Assembly: GCA_031310005.1 (NCBI GenBank)
Contig: CM062385.1
Location: 3,523,880 to 3,587,879 of the forward strand
Source of the DNA: Dactylellina haptotyla
Taxonomy: Eukaryota; Ascomycota; Orbiliomycetes; Orbiliales; Orbiliaceae
Direction of reading: 5' to 3'
Length of the DNA stretch: 64,000 nt
The notes beneath the pieces were generated by a model. The model was not told where the DNA came from. It ran no database searches and saw only the letters and a list, made by a program, of their open reading frames with translations. Of this stretch, positions 1 to 11,030 are shown in pieces. Each line of letters starts with the position of its first letter. The stretch's first letter is position 1. Made by a program: the position numbers and the translations under genes.

Positions 1-1120
1 AACCGGGTTATTTGTCTTATTTAGCCCATCTCTCAAATTAAATACTCTGATTTGAACTCGACGACTGTCGCCGCGCTGAGTCGTTGGACCAATTCGCGTA
101 ATGCTCCTTATTTACACACTCCGTTTATACTATCGCAGTTTAATGTATTAATATACTTGAACGTCTTGAGTGTGCTTACGGTAAGTCTATGGCCTTGTCG
201 TTCCCAGTTGTTAGATTGACTCTCTAGAATTTTATCTCATCGTCTAAACTCCAAAGTTCCGAGATGGTGGAAGAGCTTGATTTTGTGACATTTGCTCCTG
301 GGACTTCTCGCGCTATTCTTTTCTGGCAGCAAGTGATCTATATTCTTTTCATTAACTTTTTGGTTCTTGAAAGTCAAGGATAATACTCTATATCTTGTAC
401 AACGATGTCTTGTAGTGCAGAACTTGCTATTATTTACTTTCTTTAGTTTCGATTCGCAGCGATGACGCCAGGGCACAGATAACTGCATGGGTGAGCCGTG
501 GAATGCGATGAATAGAGAATTGAGTCTTGATTTGTTAACAAAGGGGGGTATCTTACCTCACGGCTGTCCGAAGATGATTGAAAAAAAATAATTCTGAAGG
601 CGTAAGCGTGGCTCGTTGAACTAGAATCAATTGTAGATTGAGATGAAGTACTCTTAGCCAGGGTAGAAGAGGCGTGTCTGGCGCATTCTATTCATAACAG
701 AGCATTTATCAGAAATCTTTTTAACATCTTCTACCTTTGGGGCTACCCCAGCTTGATAGCTTGAGCTCTCGTTCATAACTAGTGTCGATGGGATGACTAC
801 GTTCCAGTTGACCATCTGTAGTCCCAAAACGCAAAACATCCAGTAATTCACAAAAGGTAGTAATTGCAAAAATTGGGATCTCACAAATCTCACAAGTAAT
901 CAGTATGAACTTGTAACTAGAGTAATATCTTGTCTCTGCGTATGGACAGAAATGGTCTATATTGTAGTTGAAAGCCTGGGCGATGAGCAACTTGTATTGA
1001 AAACAGTCTAATAAATCAAAGCATGCAGAATGCAACAACCAACACCATATGCTGAATATCAATCTTACCTTAAAATTAATCGTTGCTTAGTTCTAAAGGA
1101 GCAAAATTTTGATAACTAGA
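1..1120. other. Intergenic, no supported gene
   Basis: Only short open frames of about 80-110 codons occur here. They have no recognisable domain, signal peptide or splice structure. Two overlapping minus-strand frames (654-893 and 721-1062) could be relics of a gene, but neither frame resembles anything I know. Confidence 0.5.
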
Positions 1121-2026
1121 CTATGTGACCACACTGACGATAACAGCGACCTGGAGAGCTCTCCTCCTATCCACCTCCTTCTTCAACATGACCAGGCAGC
1201 TCGCAAGAGCCAAAGCTTCAATTTGTTCTGCCTCGCCTTTACTATCCGCCCACTGCGAAAGATCTAGCATTAAACGGCCACCGTTCCCCGCCGTGCGTTT
1301 ATTGCTACCAGTGCTGCGAAATTCGGCGTTTCGCACGAGCTGTGCCACACGATGACGGTGTTCCTGTTTATTGCCTTTGACGGTCGTGATGCGCTCGAGG
1401 ACAAGGAGGTTATCGGCAGCAGCATCGCGGCGCTCCTGACGGCTGGCAAATCTCCAGGCGAATGTTCCTAGTTGCGTTTGCATTATCTGGGCACGGGTGG
1501 TGATACCGCGGCTGCTCACGGTGATTGTCACATCATCTTCCTCGCCTGCCTCTTCGCCTTCCTTGTGGGTGGAAGCCGAGCTACAGGTGTCAAGGTCATC
1601 GCTGTCTGATACTGCGGCTCCGTGCAGTTGGATCTTAGGTGGCTTTCCGGGACCGCGGCGGTAGGTGGTTGAGCACAGTGGTGTTTCGGATGGGTCGCTG
1701 GCCCGGACTAAGACGCTGTTGTTGGAGCTGCGGGAGCCGCGAAGAGAGAGGTATAATGGCTCCAAGACATCTCCAGTTGGCGATACGGCGTGGATGTAAA
1801 TTGGGTTCGGTGGTGGGGTACACGGGAGGGCTATGAGAGGATGGCCAGCGGCTTCGATTTGAAGAAGACGGGTTGGGTGGAAGGAGTCTAGGCAGGAGTC
1901 GATGACGGATTCGTACTTTGGGAGGGATTCGGTCGAGAAACTGGAAGTGGGCGACACGGCGCGGCGCTTTGCTGGCTCGAAGCTATACTCCGGCAGGGAT
2001 ATAGTGATTGGAATAGGCGTAGTCAT
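1121..2026 (-). CDS. Conserved fungal protein of unknown function, 301 aa
   Basis: This is a single-exon frame of 301 residues with an ATG at 2026. The N-terminal half is proline- and serine-rich. A segment around residues 115-130 contains STTYRRGPGKPP, followed by an acidic, probably disordered stretch (about 140-165) rich in Ser, Asp and Glu. The C-terminal half carries a short Trp-containing core, AGNGGRL, and a helical end with MLKKEVDRRRALQ. From memory, this order (YR-GPG-PPKI, then LVRN, AGNGGRL and a terminal MLKKE-DRRR) recurs in many ascomycete hypothetical proteins, so I treat it as a real conserved gene. There is no signal peptide or membrane segment, so it is probably cytosolic or nuclear. 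The biochemical role is unknown. The nearest neighbour in the same direction is the pectin lyase about 1.4 kb away; there is no operon-like link. Confidence 0.8.
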   Translation of the reverse strand: MTTPIPITISLPEYSFEPAKRRAVSPTSSFSTESLPKYESVIDSCLDSFHPTRLLQIEAAGHPLIALPCTPPPNPIYIHAVSPTGDVLEPLYLSLRGSRSSNNSVLVRASDPSETPLCSTTYRRGPGKPPKIQLHGAAVSDSDDLDTCSSASTHKEGEEAGEEDDVTITVSSRGITTRAQIMQTQLGTFAWRFASRQERRDAAADNLLVLERITTVKGNKQEHRHRVAQLVRNAEFRSTGSNKRTAGNGGRLMLDLSQWADSKGEAEQIEALALASCLVMLKKEVDRRRALQVAVIVSVVT

Positions 2027-3397
2027 AGTTATGTGAAGAATGTTGAAACGGTGTGCAAGAGAACTAAATTGATGCGTTGTTTGTAGGGATGTATGGAGAT
2101 AGATATATCGATGGCAAGTTTTGTCTGAAGTTCGTAGATATGGTTCTTAATTCTGTTGATAATTTACTGAGCGCGTATCCCATAAGTATATATATCACGA
2201 AGGACAACGTTATCGAAGCATTCAAGTGACATTTGTGGACGAGTCTCGCGATAACGTTAATCTGTTGGGCGCCATGGGCCATGGAAGCGTCCACAACACA
2301 GAAATCGGCTCTCGGGACGTCCGCAAGCGAAAACACAGCCCCGTTGCGCCTGAGCCCCGCCGCCTCTCCCTCTGCCTCGCTAACACCCCGAGCTCCGAAA
2401 CCATGCTGCAGAAAATATGACGGAAGGAAGAGACGGACAACATCTGGGTGGATGTCTCGAATGCGCCATGGCCGTCGTGCATCCTGAATACGAGTTTTAA
2501 CGTTATCTATGGGATGTCACAGTCTCGGAGCCAAACCAAACTTGCAACGATGTCAGTAGAGATGGCAAGGCGAATGTTAGCTAATTGAGCAACACATTTC
2601 GTGGCTGTTCGCCCTTCAAATTTCACCAGCAGAAATTAAAAGACTCGCTCCTGGTAAGGCTTCTTGTACGGCCCAATATGATATGTTTTGTACGATGGAT
2701 AAGTGTTACAATTCTTGTCTGTAGGTAGCGCCCCCTTGAGGAAAGAATGTATCATTTTATGGTAATCCGAACAGCTGGTACCGCAGTAGTTGGAGGGTGG
2801 TTTTGGTTTTCCTATCTCGTTAGGGCTGATACCTTTCTTCGCAATAGAACGGTAGCAACTATACCATTCGTCAGAAGCTCAGCTCAGCGTCCAAAAATTA
2901 TAAATCTACACTATAATCCTCTGTCCTTAAGCTGTAAACCACTGTCTATATTCCTTCTAAGAGCGGAATCGTTGCTTTTTGATCTCGGTAATGATGATGC
3001 CCCAGTGCTACGCACATACATCAAGGAGACTCTTCTGTACTATCAATACGGTAGACAAGTATGTGCGTATTTGTTGGATGTTACAATCTAAACAGGCCCC
3101 AAAAGCGATCTGGGGAAACAGTTTCAAAGCATTTTGGCGAACGCGATAATATCCGATGTTTTGAAAATAATTACCTTTTCCATTTTTCAGATAAGCTATT
3201 GCCTTAAGGCCACGATAGTGCTCACATTACGATTTCACTGTGACATGTCATTTATAAAGGTCAGAAGCCGATTGAACTCTTTTCTTATCACATTTCTAAC
3301 TTCCATAGCTTATGACCCTAACTATCTAATAGACTACTATCGCTTATTAATTGACATCCAGAATAGTTTATCTATGATATACCATTCACCGTCCCAC
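2027..3397. other. Intergenic; contains a GC-richer patch at 2222-2487
   Basis: This holds the promoter side of the 301-aa gene and the 3' side of the pectin lyase. Around 2222-2487 the base composition is higher in GC and several frames are open on both strands, including a near-palindrome CCATGGGCCATGG at about 2273. I see no domain in any of these frames. The open frames at 2747-3091 and 3134-3451 are low in information and probably chance. Confidence 0.5.
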
Positions 3398-4670
3398 TTA
3401 AAGATAAAGAGTATTTCCAGCACTGGTAGGCACAGTGCTCTGAATGGATGACGCCGATGCGGCTGAGACAATGGAGAGCCCGGAGAAGGCAGACATGAAG
3501 CCGGTATTGTGGTAGCTGAAGGAGCCCGAGCTACTGTATATATTGGTCTGGCACGAGCGGCCGAGGTAACTGGCGCACTGACTGACGTATGCTGATTCAG
3601 ATGAGAACAACTGGCCGGCATAGCCACTTACTACGACAGTTGGGACACCGTTGAAGACGCAACCCTCAAAAAGACCCCCCACGGTGGTGCCTCCTTCGAT
3701 TGCATGTCCACTATTGGAAGACCATACGCTGTTAACCGCGTGGAAGAGAGTATTGCCGCTTAGCGCCGGGCTGCGACCTGACGTATAATAGACATAGTTT
3801 TCTAAACACCTCGGTCAGCATTTGTCAGGTTTTACGGAACTTTCTTATTGTGCGTACTATAGAAGGTGATCTGGTCGCCAGAACCGACTAGCTCGAGTCC
3901 CCAGTAACTATGTTTATCACAGGTAGCCGAGTAAGAGGTAACTCCGTTGATAAAACTGTTGGAGATAGTGATAAGCTTGTTGGCAGCCTGGCCAAAACTG
4001 TAGTGCTGGCGGCCCAAGGACGAAGTCTATGTACATTATCTGTTAGTTAGTCTCTAAAGTGACAGATAGTGTCGTAGAGTCGCGTGCTTACAGTTACATG
4101 GTCAATCCAGACCTTGCTCGTGCCAGAGAGAACGATTGCATCGCCTCCCCAGACGTATTTCGGATTAAGATTCGTAATTGCGATATTCTGAATAATAATA
4201 TTAGAAACACCAACAAGACGGAGGCCCTTCCCATTAAGTGTTGCTTTGTTCAGGCCAATTAGTGTTTTATCAGATTTAACCGCGATTCCTTGATAGCCGG
4301 CCGTATCGATTGTAACGTCAGACAAGGCCTGGGAACCGCACCCGCCTAGCGTATTTAGTAGCATTTGCCCACCGTTTGCAGGGGTACAAGAATACGCGTT
4401 ACATGCTTTAAAAGTAGACGTGCCCTCAGAACCGACGAAGTTAAAGGTCCCTGAGATGACTATAACCTGTGGTGAAGAGGAGGTCAAGTAACTCTTTAAC
4501 TGTGCAATAGTACTCACGTACACGGGAGCCGCATTACCACCACCGGTTACTCCGGATGCGAAACCCATCGGGGTTCCATACACAGCTGAGGATAGTGCGC
4601 GATCCTGAAGAACAGGAGTTGCCAGGGCAGTGTAGCCCATGGCGGCCAGAATGAGTGCTTTGGCAGCCAT
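3398..4670 (-). CDS. Secreted pectin lyase, polysaccharide lyase family 1, three exons, 383 aa
   Basis: Pectin lyase cleaves methyl-esterified polygalacturonan in the plant wall by beta-elimination and is secreted. I place exons at 4670-4092, 4026-3858 and 3801-3398. The introns (4027-4091 and 3802-3857, 65 and 56 bp) start GTAAGC and GTACGC and end AG. Joining them gives 384 codons with no frame break. Residues 1-17 form a signal peptide ending ALA. The family landmarks are in order: NPKYVWGGDA with Asp177, WIDH at 188-191, GRQHY at 198-202, SYSATCD, a GRSP motif with Arg259 (the catalytic-arginine region), GNTLFHAVN, and a C-terminal YLGRSC. Length matches fungal pectin lyases (about 370-380). 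The lack of a calcium-binding Asp cluster fits pectin lyase better than pectate lyase. Ser/Thr-rich residues follow at the C terminus. I see no broken exon or missing catalytic element. It suggests a plant-associated or litter-degrading life style. Confidence 0.92.
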
Positions 4671-6415
4671 TCTGATGGTCTTAAGAGTTGAATTTGGCGG
4701 TTAATAAGTTATCAGTCTTTGCTGTACCGAAAATGAGCATAGATACTAGAGGATGGCCAACCTTTATAGAGGCCAGCCTTCCAACAAACGCGATAACTTC
4801 GGAAAAGCGGGAAAGCAATGCAGCGCATGACATGTTTCCTGGAGTTTCGGACCGTATATATCAGCGAAGTATCTAACTTCGTTTCCACTATCGATGGCTT
4901 GATTGTAACTCTACGGATTGCGGACAACTGATCCTGGGTTGGCAAGAGCGGCTTTGGTTAAATCGCCTCTCGTTTAACTAGCGACTGCCTTTTTCGGATC
5001 CATGGTGGGTCTCAGACTATGGTTCGCAGTTTCCCGGACCATGGTTCGTTTCTCTTTCGATCTATGGATGAATCTTCTTATCCCTGAACGCATGGGCAGC
5101 AGTAATGGATGAAATCGCGATCCAATCCACAGCAAAGTTGGACGATTTGAGAATCGATAACTTGCGATCACAAAATTCTTTTGAATTCACAAGCATCCAT
5201 CTAGGAAAGCCAAATCTTCGGCTAAAACTTCTTTCTAGTGAATATTTAAGGCAACTCTATATAATTTGCAACATTTGCAACAAAAGGCAGAATATTGTAA
5301 CGGTATGGTGGAAGCTCTCGCCGCATTGTCGCAAAGCATGTAAATCCGTTCATCCGAAATCTGCGTTCCCAAATGTAGTAAGTTCGGTAAACTGGGATTC
5401 AACCGGCCGGAGATCCACGGTCCGTTGGGCTTAACTCGAGGTTCAGGGGCTCATGCCGCTGCCTAAATTGAGTTAGTGTAACCACGGTTAAAGACGTGAG
5501 ACTCTCCCGGGATTTAGCCCTTGGCATATATCACAAGCGTTTGAAATTCGGTTAGAAAATGCAACATTGCCACACAGTAGAGCTTCATTCCCAACCTCAA
5601 TGGAAATGCATGATTCTGGCAGCTGGTCCGACGATCCAGACATATCTCAGTTATCTAAGTTAAGCTTTAGGGAAGACTGAGGGATAAAAGCTAAAGTGGA
5701 GGTTGCATTACATCCGCTGAGATGTTGCAACTTATTCAGCCGATTTAAATGTTTGTCAGCAGCTGTTGATATTAGTCAGTTATAAGGTTGGATATATTAG
5801 TATTGCTATTGCAGCATCAAAATCGATGGTACCATCACTTTTTGATAGCCATTGGCCCGCTATCCGCCTTAGTAAATCCCGTACGGCTAGTGCTTGGGCA
5901 GTTCATCGAACCTAATATTGATCTTTTGATCGGGAACCGTAAGCAAACATGGCCCTAAGAGGCCTGTGAAGCCATATGCCGGGTGTACTCCGGCCAGGCT
6001 CGAGTAGCAAAACAACAGGGGTTTCATCTCCGCATGAAAACATTGAGTGATGATCTGCTCCAAGCAAAGATATTTGATTGAGAAAACTAGAGCGATTTTG
6101 AATTAAAAGGGTTGATTCGAAGACCCGAGAGCCCCGAGACCTATAAAATCTCTAACCTGTGTATAATACGACGGGTTTCTTAGTTAATACTGAACTCAAA
6201 GCCAGATATTTAAAAGGACGTGATATTTAGAAGAATATAAATAATATCATATCATTTAAGGTTAAAGCTTACTCAGCCTCTTGTTACTTTCTTAGATCAT
6301 GTGTCAGTATATTAGCTTCATTTTGGTCGATGCTTAGATGCATGTGCTTATATAAACGTATACACTTTCAACAGAGTAGGCGAGCGGGGTACAAAACTAG
6401 TAGCTAGCTAGCCTA
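4671..6415. other. Intergenic, no supported gene
   Basis: This lies upstream of the pectin lyase and downstream of guanylate kinase. A frame at 5105-5434 (+) has no recognisable feature. The stretch 5430-6400 shows only mixed AT-rich sequence with many stops in all frames. A short GC palindrome-like block (CGGCCGG...CGGTCCG) sits at about 5405-5426. Confidence 0.5.
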
Positions 6416-7075
6416 TCACAAGCTTTGAGACACTGGTCTTGATACAAACTCCACCAATTCGCCGAAAGCAGTTTCAAGATCATCATTGATGATTATTTTA
6501 TCAAATGCACTTGGTGTATCCGCATACGCAAGCTCAATCCTAGCTCGATTCAACCTGTCCTGGATTTCATCTTCTTTTTCACTCTCTCGTCCTCTTAAGC
6601 GTGCTTCAAGTATCGCGAAACTTGGCGGTTTGATAAAAATATATCTAGCTGCAATATCGGTCGTTTTCAGCTGTTTTGCGCCTTCTATATCAATATCTAT
6701 TACAACTATTGAACCCTGGTCCCGCTGGTCGATAATTGTCCGTTTGCTAGTGCCATAGCTACTACCAAATAAACCGGTTGTTTCGACAAACGCATTCTGA
6801 GATACAAGCGAGGAGAATGTAGAAGGAGAGACAAAGTAATAATCTTCTCCCTCGACTTCGCCGCTTCTCGGCTGTCGTGTTGTATGAGATATCGATTTCT
6901 TGAAAAGTTCAGGGTATGTAGCTTTCAACTTGGTACAGAGCGTTCCTTTGCCGACTCCCGAGGGGCCACAAACGACAATAGGCCGAAAATCTATATGAAG
7001 ATGTTTTAGCTGTGCCCTATATCCGTTGCTTTTGCTTAGGAGGAATGGACATGAGACAGACATACCAGTAGGCAT
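6416..7075 (-). CDS. GUK1: Guanylate kinase, two exons, 194 aa
   Basis: Guanylate kinase phosphorylates GMP (and dGMP) to GDP using ATP and is essential for GTP and dGTP supply. I place a 10-base first exon (7075-7066, encoding Met-Pro-Thr and the first base of Asp), an intron at 7065-6991 (75 bp, GTATGT...ATAG, with a CTAAAAC branch-like site) and a second exon at 6990-6416. The product starts MPTDFRPIVVCGPSGVGKGT, the usual fungal start. The P-loop GPSGVGKG is at residues 12-19, followed by SHTTRQPRSGEVEGEDYYFV (the GMP-binding Arg/Tyr region) and the core VIDIDIEGAKQ. IFIKPPS and the lid RGRESEKEDEIQDRL follow. Length matches family norms (about 185-205). The intron length is a multiple of three and has no stop, so unspliced RNA would also read through, adding 25 residues just before the P-loop region. 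Confidence 0.9.
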   Translation of the reverse strand: MPTGMSVSCPFLLSKSNGYRAQLKHLHIDFRPIVVCGPSGVGKGTLCTKLKATYPELFKKSISHTTRQPRSGEVEGEDYYFVSPSTFSSLVSQNAFVETTGLFGSSYGTSKRTIIDQRDQGSIVVIDIDIEGAKQLKTTDIAARYIFIKPPSFAILEARLRGRESEKEDEIQDRLNRARIELAYADTPSAFDKIIINDDLETAFGELVEFVSRPVSQSL

Positions 7076-7186
7076 GGCTTCGAAAATTTCGAGATGAGTA
7101 ATTGTGATAGGAGTTTGAGGGAAGTATGTTTGCCTGGTTCTGAAGCAACTATGGATAATGCGTTGTACGTTATAACAAATGTTCAA

Positions 7187-9303
7187 TTGCTATCACGATG
7201 ACCAAAACAGCTTTTGAAGAGGCCCTCCACTGGTTTGGGCGCGAGGCTCTACTTCGCACAGCTGTTGCAACACAACGCAGTTGGTTCTGGTTCCCCTCTG
7301 CCCAGTCTCGAACCCAAACCAAAACACTGTTGCCCTGCTTTTGGGTTGGTCTGGGCACGAGACCACTGCTTGTGTGTGTTGGTCAGAGAACGGACTACCT
7401 TTGCCCAGGTCCCAGGCGGTCTCATCATAACAAGAACCAAACAAAACCTGAGGCTTGAGGCAGATTGACAATCGACACTTCCTGTACCTTGAACGCGTAC
7501 GGTGATCTCTCTTTCAAAACTCTTTCGCCATTTGAACACCGACTGACTTAATTCATTTGTTATATCCTAGACTGTGATAGATATCAAAGCTTCAATACAA
7601 ACATAAATCAAACAGTTATTTCTATGCTCGATTGAACGGTAGGGTTTCAACATAAACGTACGTAAACGCTGATTTCAGGGGGCATGGGCGGCACCCGCTT
7701 ATTAACATGTCTATAGGTTTAGGTGAAACAGGACCGGCCGAAAGCTGGGCATGAGCCCATTATTTCCAAGGATTATGTGCGGGCGGTTACATCGCACAAA
7801 CTTCGCACAACCATTAAAAATAGTGTCCCACACGCGAGAAGCGCTGGCCATGTCGGTTCCAATAAAACAAACAACCAGGCTATATGGTTCGAACACTTTT
7901 AGTTTAAAGGCACAGTAGTCATAAAACTTATAAAATAAGATATTATATCAACTATTAGGATCATTCAGTGCTGAGCTATCTCGCAAGCAGCCTCATGAAG
8001 AGGGTTTTTGACAGATTTCCTGGCTTGAGCGAGCTTAATAGACTACACAACGCGCCTGCTGTTCTTAACGTGCTGCTTCAAGAACCCATTTTTGAACGGA
8101 AATACTGAACGTCCACCGCGAGGTGCAACGAAGTTCTACTGCGATTGCTCGTGAAGTGCCTGGTAACCCCGCATGGACAACCTGACGACTAAAAATACCG
8201 CACCTTTAGGCTTGCAGCATAGCTCTTTTCTTATTATATATTTTCAACTAACTGGCATAGCAATCAAGGCTGTTTAACAAGTGGCTGATAAAGTCCAGTT
8301 TGTAAACGCTAGACCTACAGAACAATGAACGGATACTGCGGGCATGCACGGACAATTGCTCCGGCAAGTCTCAGGACGCAACCCTGGTTTTCAACGGCGC
8401 ATATTTAAATTAGCTTTTCGCCCAGGTTGATGTAAATCCCACATCGTCCTTGGATAAATTCCTTGCTCTCTAAAAATATGGTTAGAGATTCACAAGATTG
8501 TCACCCACAATTGCTAAAGACTTTGGTTATATTTCTGTAAGGATGTGTTGTTAATATTCCAATGGATATCAAGGAATGGTAGTTTAAACGATCTAAATAT
8601 TGATCACTAGTCTCGTTTAGACCGCGTATCTTTTTTTCTCTAGTCATAGCTCTTATTAATTGCGACAAACCCTGGTTAGCTTCTCTCAAGAAGCGAGATG
8701 GTGGTAAGAAGCGGACCTTCTGATTAAATAACTATAGTTTTAACAGAAACAGCCATAGACCGCCAAGATCCCGAGCAACATGCGATATGCAAATGTCACA
8801 CCATTTCAGCATTCTCATTTTTAATTCCGGTTTGTCTCCATCCAAAAAGTATAGGAAGCCGGATTGAGATACTTATTATAGCTATAGGTGGCTGCTATAA
8901 GAAAGTATTTCAACACGGCGACTCCACCAGGATGGATATTGCCAAGATTCGTTGATGCTTGGACCGACTTGGTGTGGACCGTATACCAATGGTGAACTTG
9001 GAATCAACCTGAGTTACATAATTTGAACCTGGAAGTAGTATTTTTTAAACCGAAGATTACGCTCTAGCTCCGCTCACACGCGGAAAGTATTCTTTACAAG
9101 CCCATCCGGATAACGGCAACATGGGAGCAGCGATAATATACGGCGAACCCGTTCTCTAGTCTATGATACCTCTCCGAACTCGTTAAACCTTCAATATAAA
9201 ACCTGATGGTTCTCGCTTGAAAAAACGATTCCTGGTTCCAAATAATATCAATAAATGGAAAAATTGCCTTAATATTATTATCATACAGTATTAAACCACC
9301 AAG
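7187..9303. other. Intergenic with a GC-rich island at about 7195-7540
   Basis: The first 350 bases are conspicuously GC-richer than their surroundings and lack stop codons in several frames of both strands (for example 7249-7539 minus, 7198-7458 plus, 7214-7468 plus). The island contains imperfectly repeated phrases such as GGTTTGGGCGCGAGG and GGTCTGGGCACGAGA. I know no gene like it. From about 7550 to 9300 the sequence is stop-rich with nothing I can support. A TATA-like CAATATAAAAC near 9191 probably belongs to the wall-protein gene at 9304. Confidence 0.45.
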
Positions 9304-10595
9304 ATGAAGGTATCTCTTCAGATTTTCCTGTCCGCCATAGTCTACTTGGGATATGTCCCTCTTAATGCTGTACAGTCAGCCCCTGCTGTAGAGGATACTT
9401 TCCTAGAGGAACGTCAATTGAACTCTGGTAAGTATCTTCCGAAGATAAAAATCGGGGCTTTGTTTTAAATTCCCTGCGCCGCGTTAACTGTCCCAAAATA
9501 GCTGGAAACCAGTGCACAAATACAAGATGGTCAACGACGACTAAATATCAGACTAAAACGGTCGAGTCTGTTATTCGTGGAATTCCAATTAAACTACCAG
9601 GAAAAATAATAACTCTCCCCGGCAGTATCATAACAAATGCTGGCCGAATTATTACTCTTCCCGCCTCCGTTATTGATGCCTGTGGTTATGATGTTGTCGC
9701 CGCGGGAACCAACACATTGGTTCTGCCTAAAACGACAATAAGCGCAGCTGGGCAGAAGATACTGCTGACTGGAAAGACAATTGAATTTCCTGGGACCACC
9801 ATATTACATTTTAAAAAGACAATAACCCTACTACCTCAAGGGCCAGGCGTGACGACGACGGTAACACAGGCCGGCCCAACCGTGACTTTGTCAGCATCGG
9901 TCATCACCACGACACAGACTGCCATTGCTTCAACTATAACTGTCACCGAGGGTGTCCCTTCTGTCGTTACCGAGACCGCTGCTACTACTGTTACATTGCC
10001 TGTGTCAATTCTCAGTACTGTTACATTGCCTGTGTCAATTCTCAGTACTGTTACGGTTGCTGCACCCGACACTGTCACTATAATCGTCACTACTACTGTT
10101 GCGACTTTCACTGTAACGGATCTTGTCCCAACCACAATTACAGCACCAGAGTCAATTCTGACCCTCACGGCTTCTACCACGCTGACAGTCCCTATAACCG
10201 TCCCAACTGCAGCTCCGTTGACAATAACCATAACCGATACGAGCACAGTGACTGCTACGATCGAAACATGTGGCGTTACTCCAAATTGCGCCGTCACATT
10301 GGCTGACACTTATGTTACTCTTCCAGGTTCTACTTTTACCGTTGCTGGGAGCACGTGGCGTTTGTTAGGCCCTTGGATTACCCTCCCGGCGCCTACGATC
10401 AAAGCCTATGGGTCTGTTATAGATCTCCCTGATAGTACATTTTATGTCGCACATTCTACTATAGAGCTGCCAACTGCGAGAATTACTCTTCCCAATAACG
10501 TGCTTGCAGTCCAAGGATCATATGTCATACTCCCTACTGACTGCCAAGCTGGTCCAGTCACAACGACTGGTACTTCGTTGTTTACTATGAGATAA
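9304..10595 (+). CDS. Secreted wall/adhesin-like protein with heptad repeats and Thr/Val-rich core, two exons, 405 aa
   Basis: Exons are 9304-9427 and 9502-10595. The intron 9428-9501 has GTAAGT and AG ends and a GTTAACT branch-like site, and the joined frame is 406 codons. Residues 1-25 look like a signal peptide. About residues 70-154 run in steps of seven residues with a pattern like hydrophobic-x-hydrophobic-Leu-Pro-Gly-Ser. A Thr/Val-rich mucin-like core follows (about 155-305). The C-terminal block at 312-388 is eleven gap-free heptads of the same kind (YVTLPGS, TFTVAGS, VIDLPDS, TIELPTA and so on). Such regular short beta periods suggest an extended beta-solenoid or stalk at the cell surface; this is inference. 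A few cysteines bracket the blocks. There is no C-terminal hydrophobic GPI signal, as the protein ends shortly after the last heptad. I do not recognise the family. A 30-bp exact tandem duplication lies in the core. Confidence 0.82.
9990..10049 (+). repeat. Exact 30-bp tandem duplication inside the wall-protein gene
   Basis: Two identical 30-base copies abut (9990-10019 and 10020-10049), each adding the ten residues VTLPVSILST in frame. No base differs, so the duplication is recent or maintained by conversion. Confidence 0.95.
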
Positions 10596-11030
10596 TACAC
10601 CTGTATAAGGCTAAAGTAAAGCCTATGTATAATATATACAATAGCCCTAATGAGTATAAGTTAGTGGAACTGGTTTATTGAAAACCAACGATTAACTCCC
10701 ACAACCTATCAATATTCAAGACCAAAATTCCCTCAGATATGTTGGTAGATCGCGTTATTTGATAGAACATAATTAACGACCGATTGAATCGAAATTTTTT
10801 ATATTTTTATTCTTCTTTCTAAAACGATAATGTACATTGTAAAAGCCTAATACGTATTAAATACTAAATCGATAATGGTCCTCAGGCCAGACAACAAAAT
10901 CTGAAAAATAGTGCTGGAGCTTGGTTTGTGATCAGTCGAGAAACCAGACTTGTGTTGTGCCGAGGTTTGCGATAACCTCGCAACGTCTGCGGCCGCGGAA
11001 CCAGGTTTACGAGCGCATACTTAATATATT
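10596..11030. other. Convergent intergenic region with a hairpin
   Basis: This is the shared 3' region between the plus-strand wall protein and the minus-strand large secreted protein. It is AT-rich with no open frame. A perfect 7-bp inverted repeat with a 6-base loop (CGAGGTT/AACCTCG) lies at 10961-10980, about 50 bases past the stop of the minus-strand gene. It might shape 3'-end processing but no such role is shown. Confidence 0.5.

Noticed and set aside
2222-2487. Overlapping frames on both strands
   Set aside because: Open frames in opposite directions over one GC-richer patch without domains; more likely the promoter region of the 301-aa gene.
7855-7885. tRNA-like TGGTTCGAAC motif
   Set aside because: No acceptor stem, anticodon arm or A-box at the right distance on either strand.
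9836-10309. 157-codon minus-strand frame across the wall-protein core
   Set aside because: It is the complement of the Thr/Val-rich repeat (GTAACA/TGTTAC-type codons give Val/Thr both ways). The plus strand has the signal peptide, intron and conserved register.
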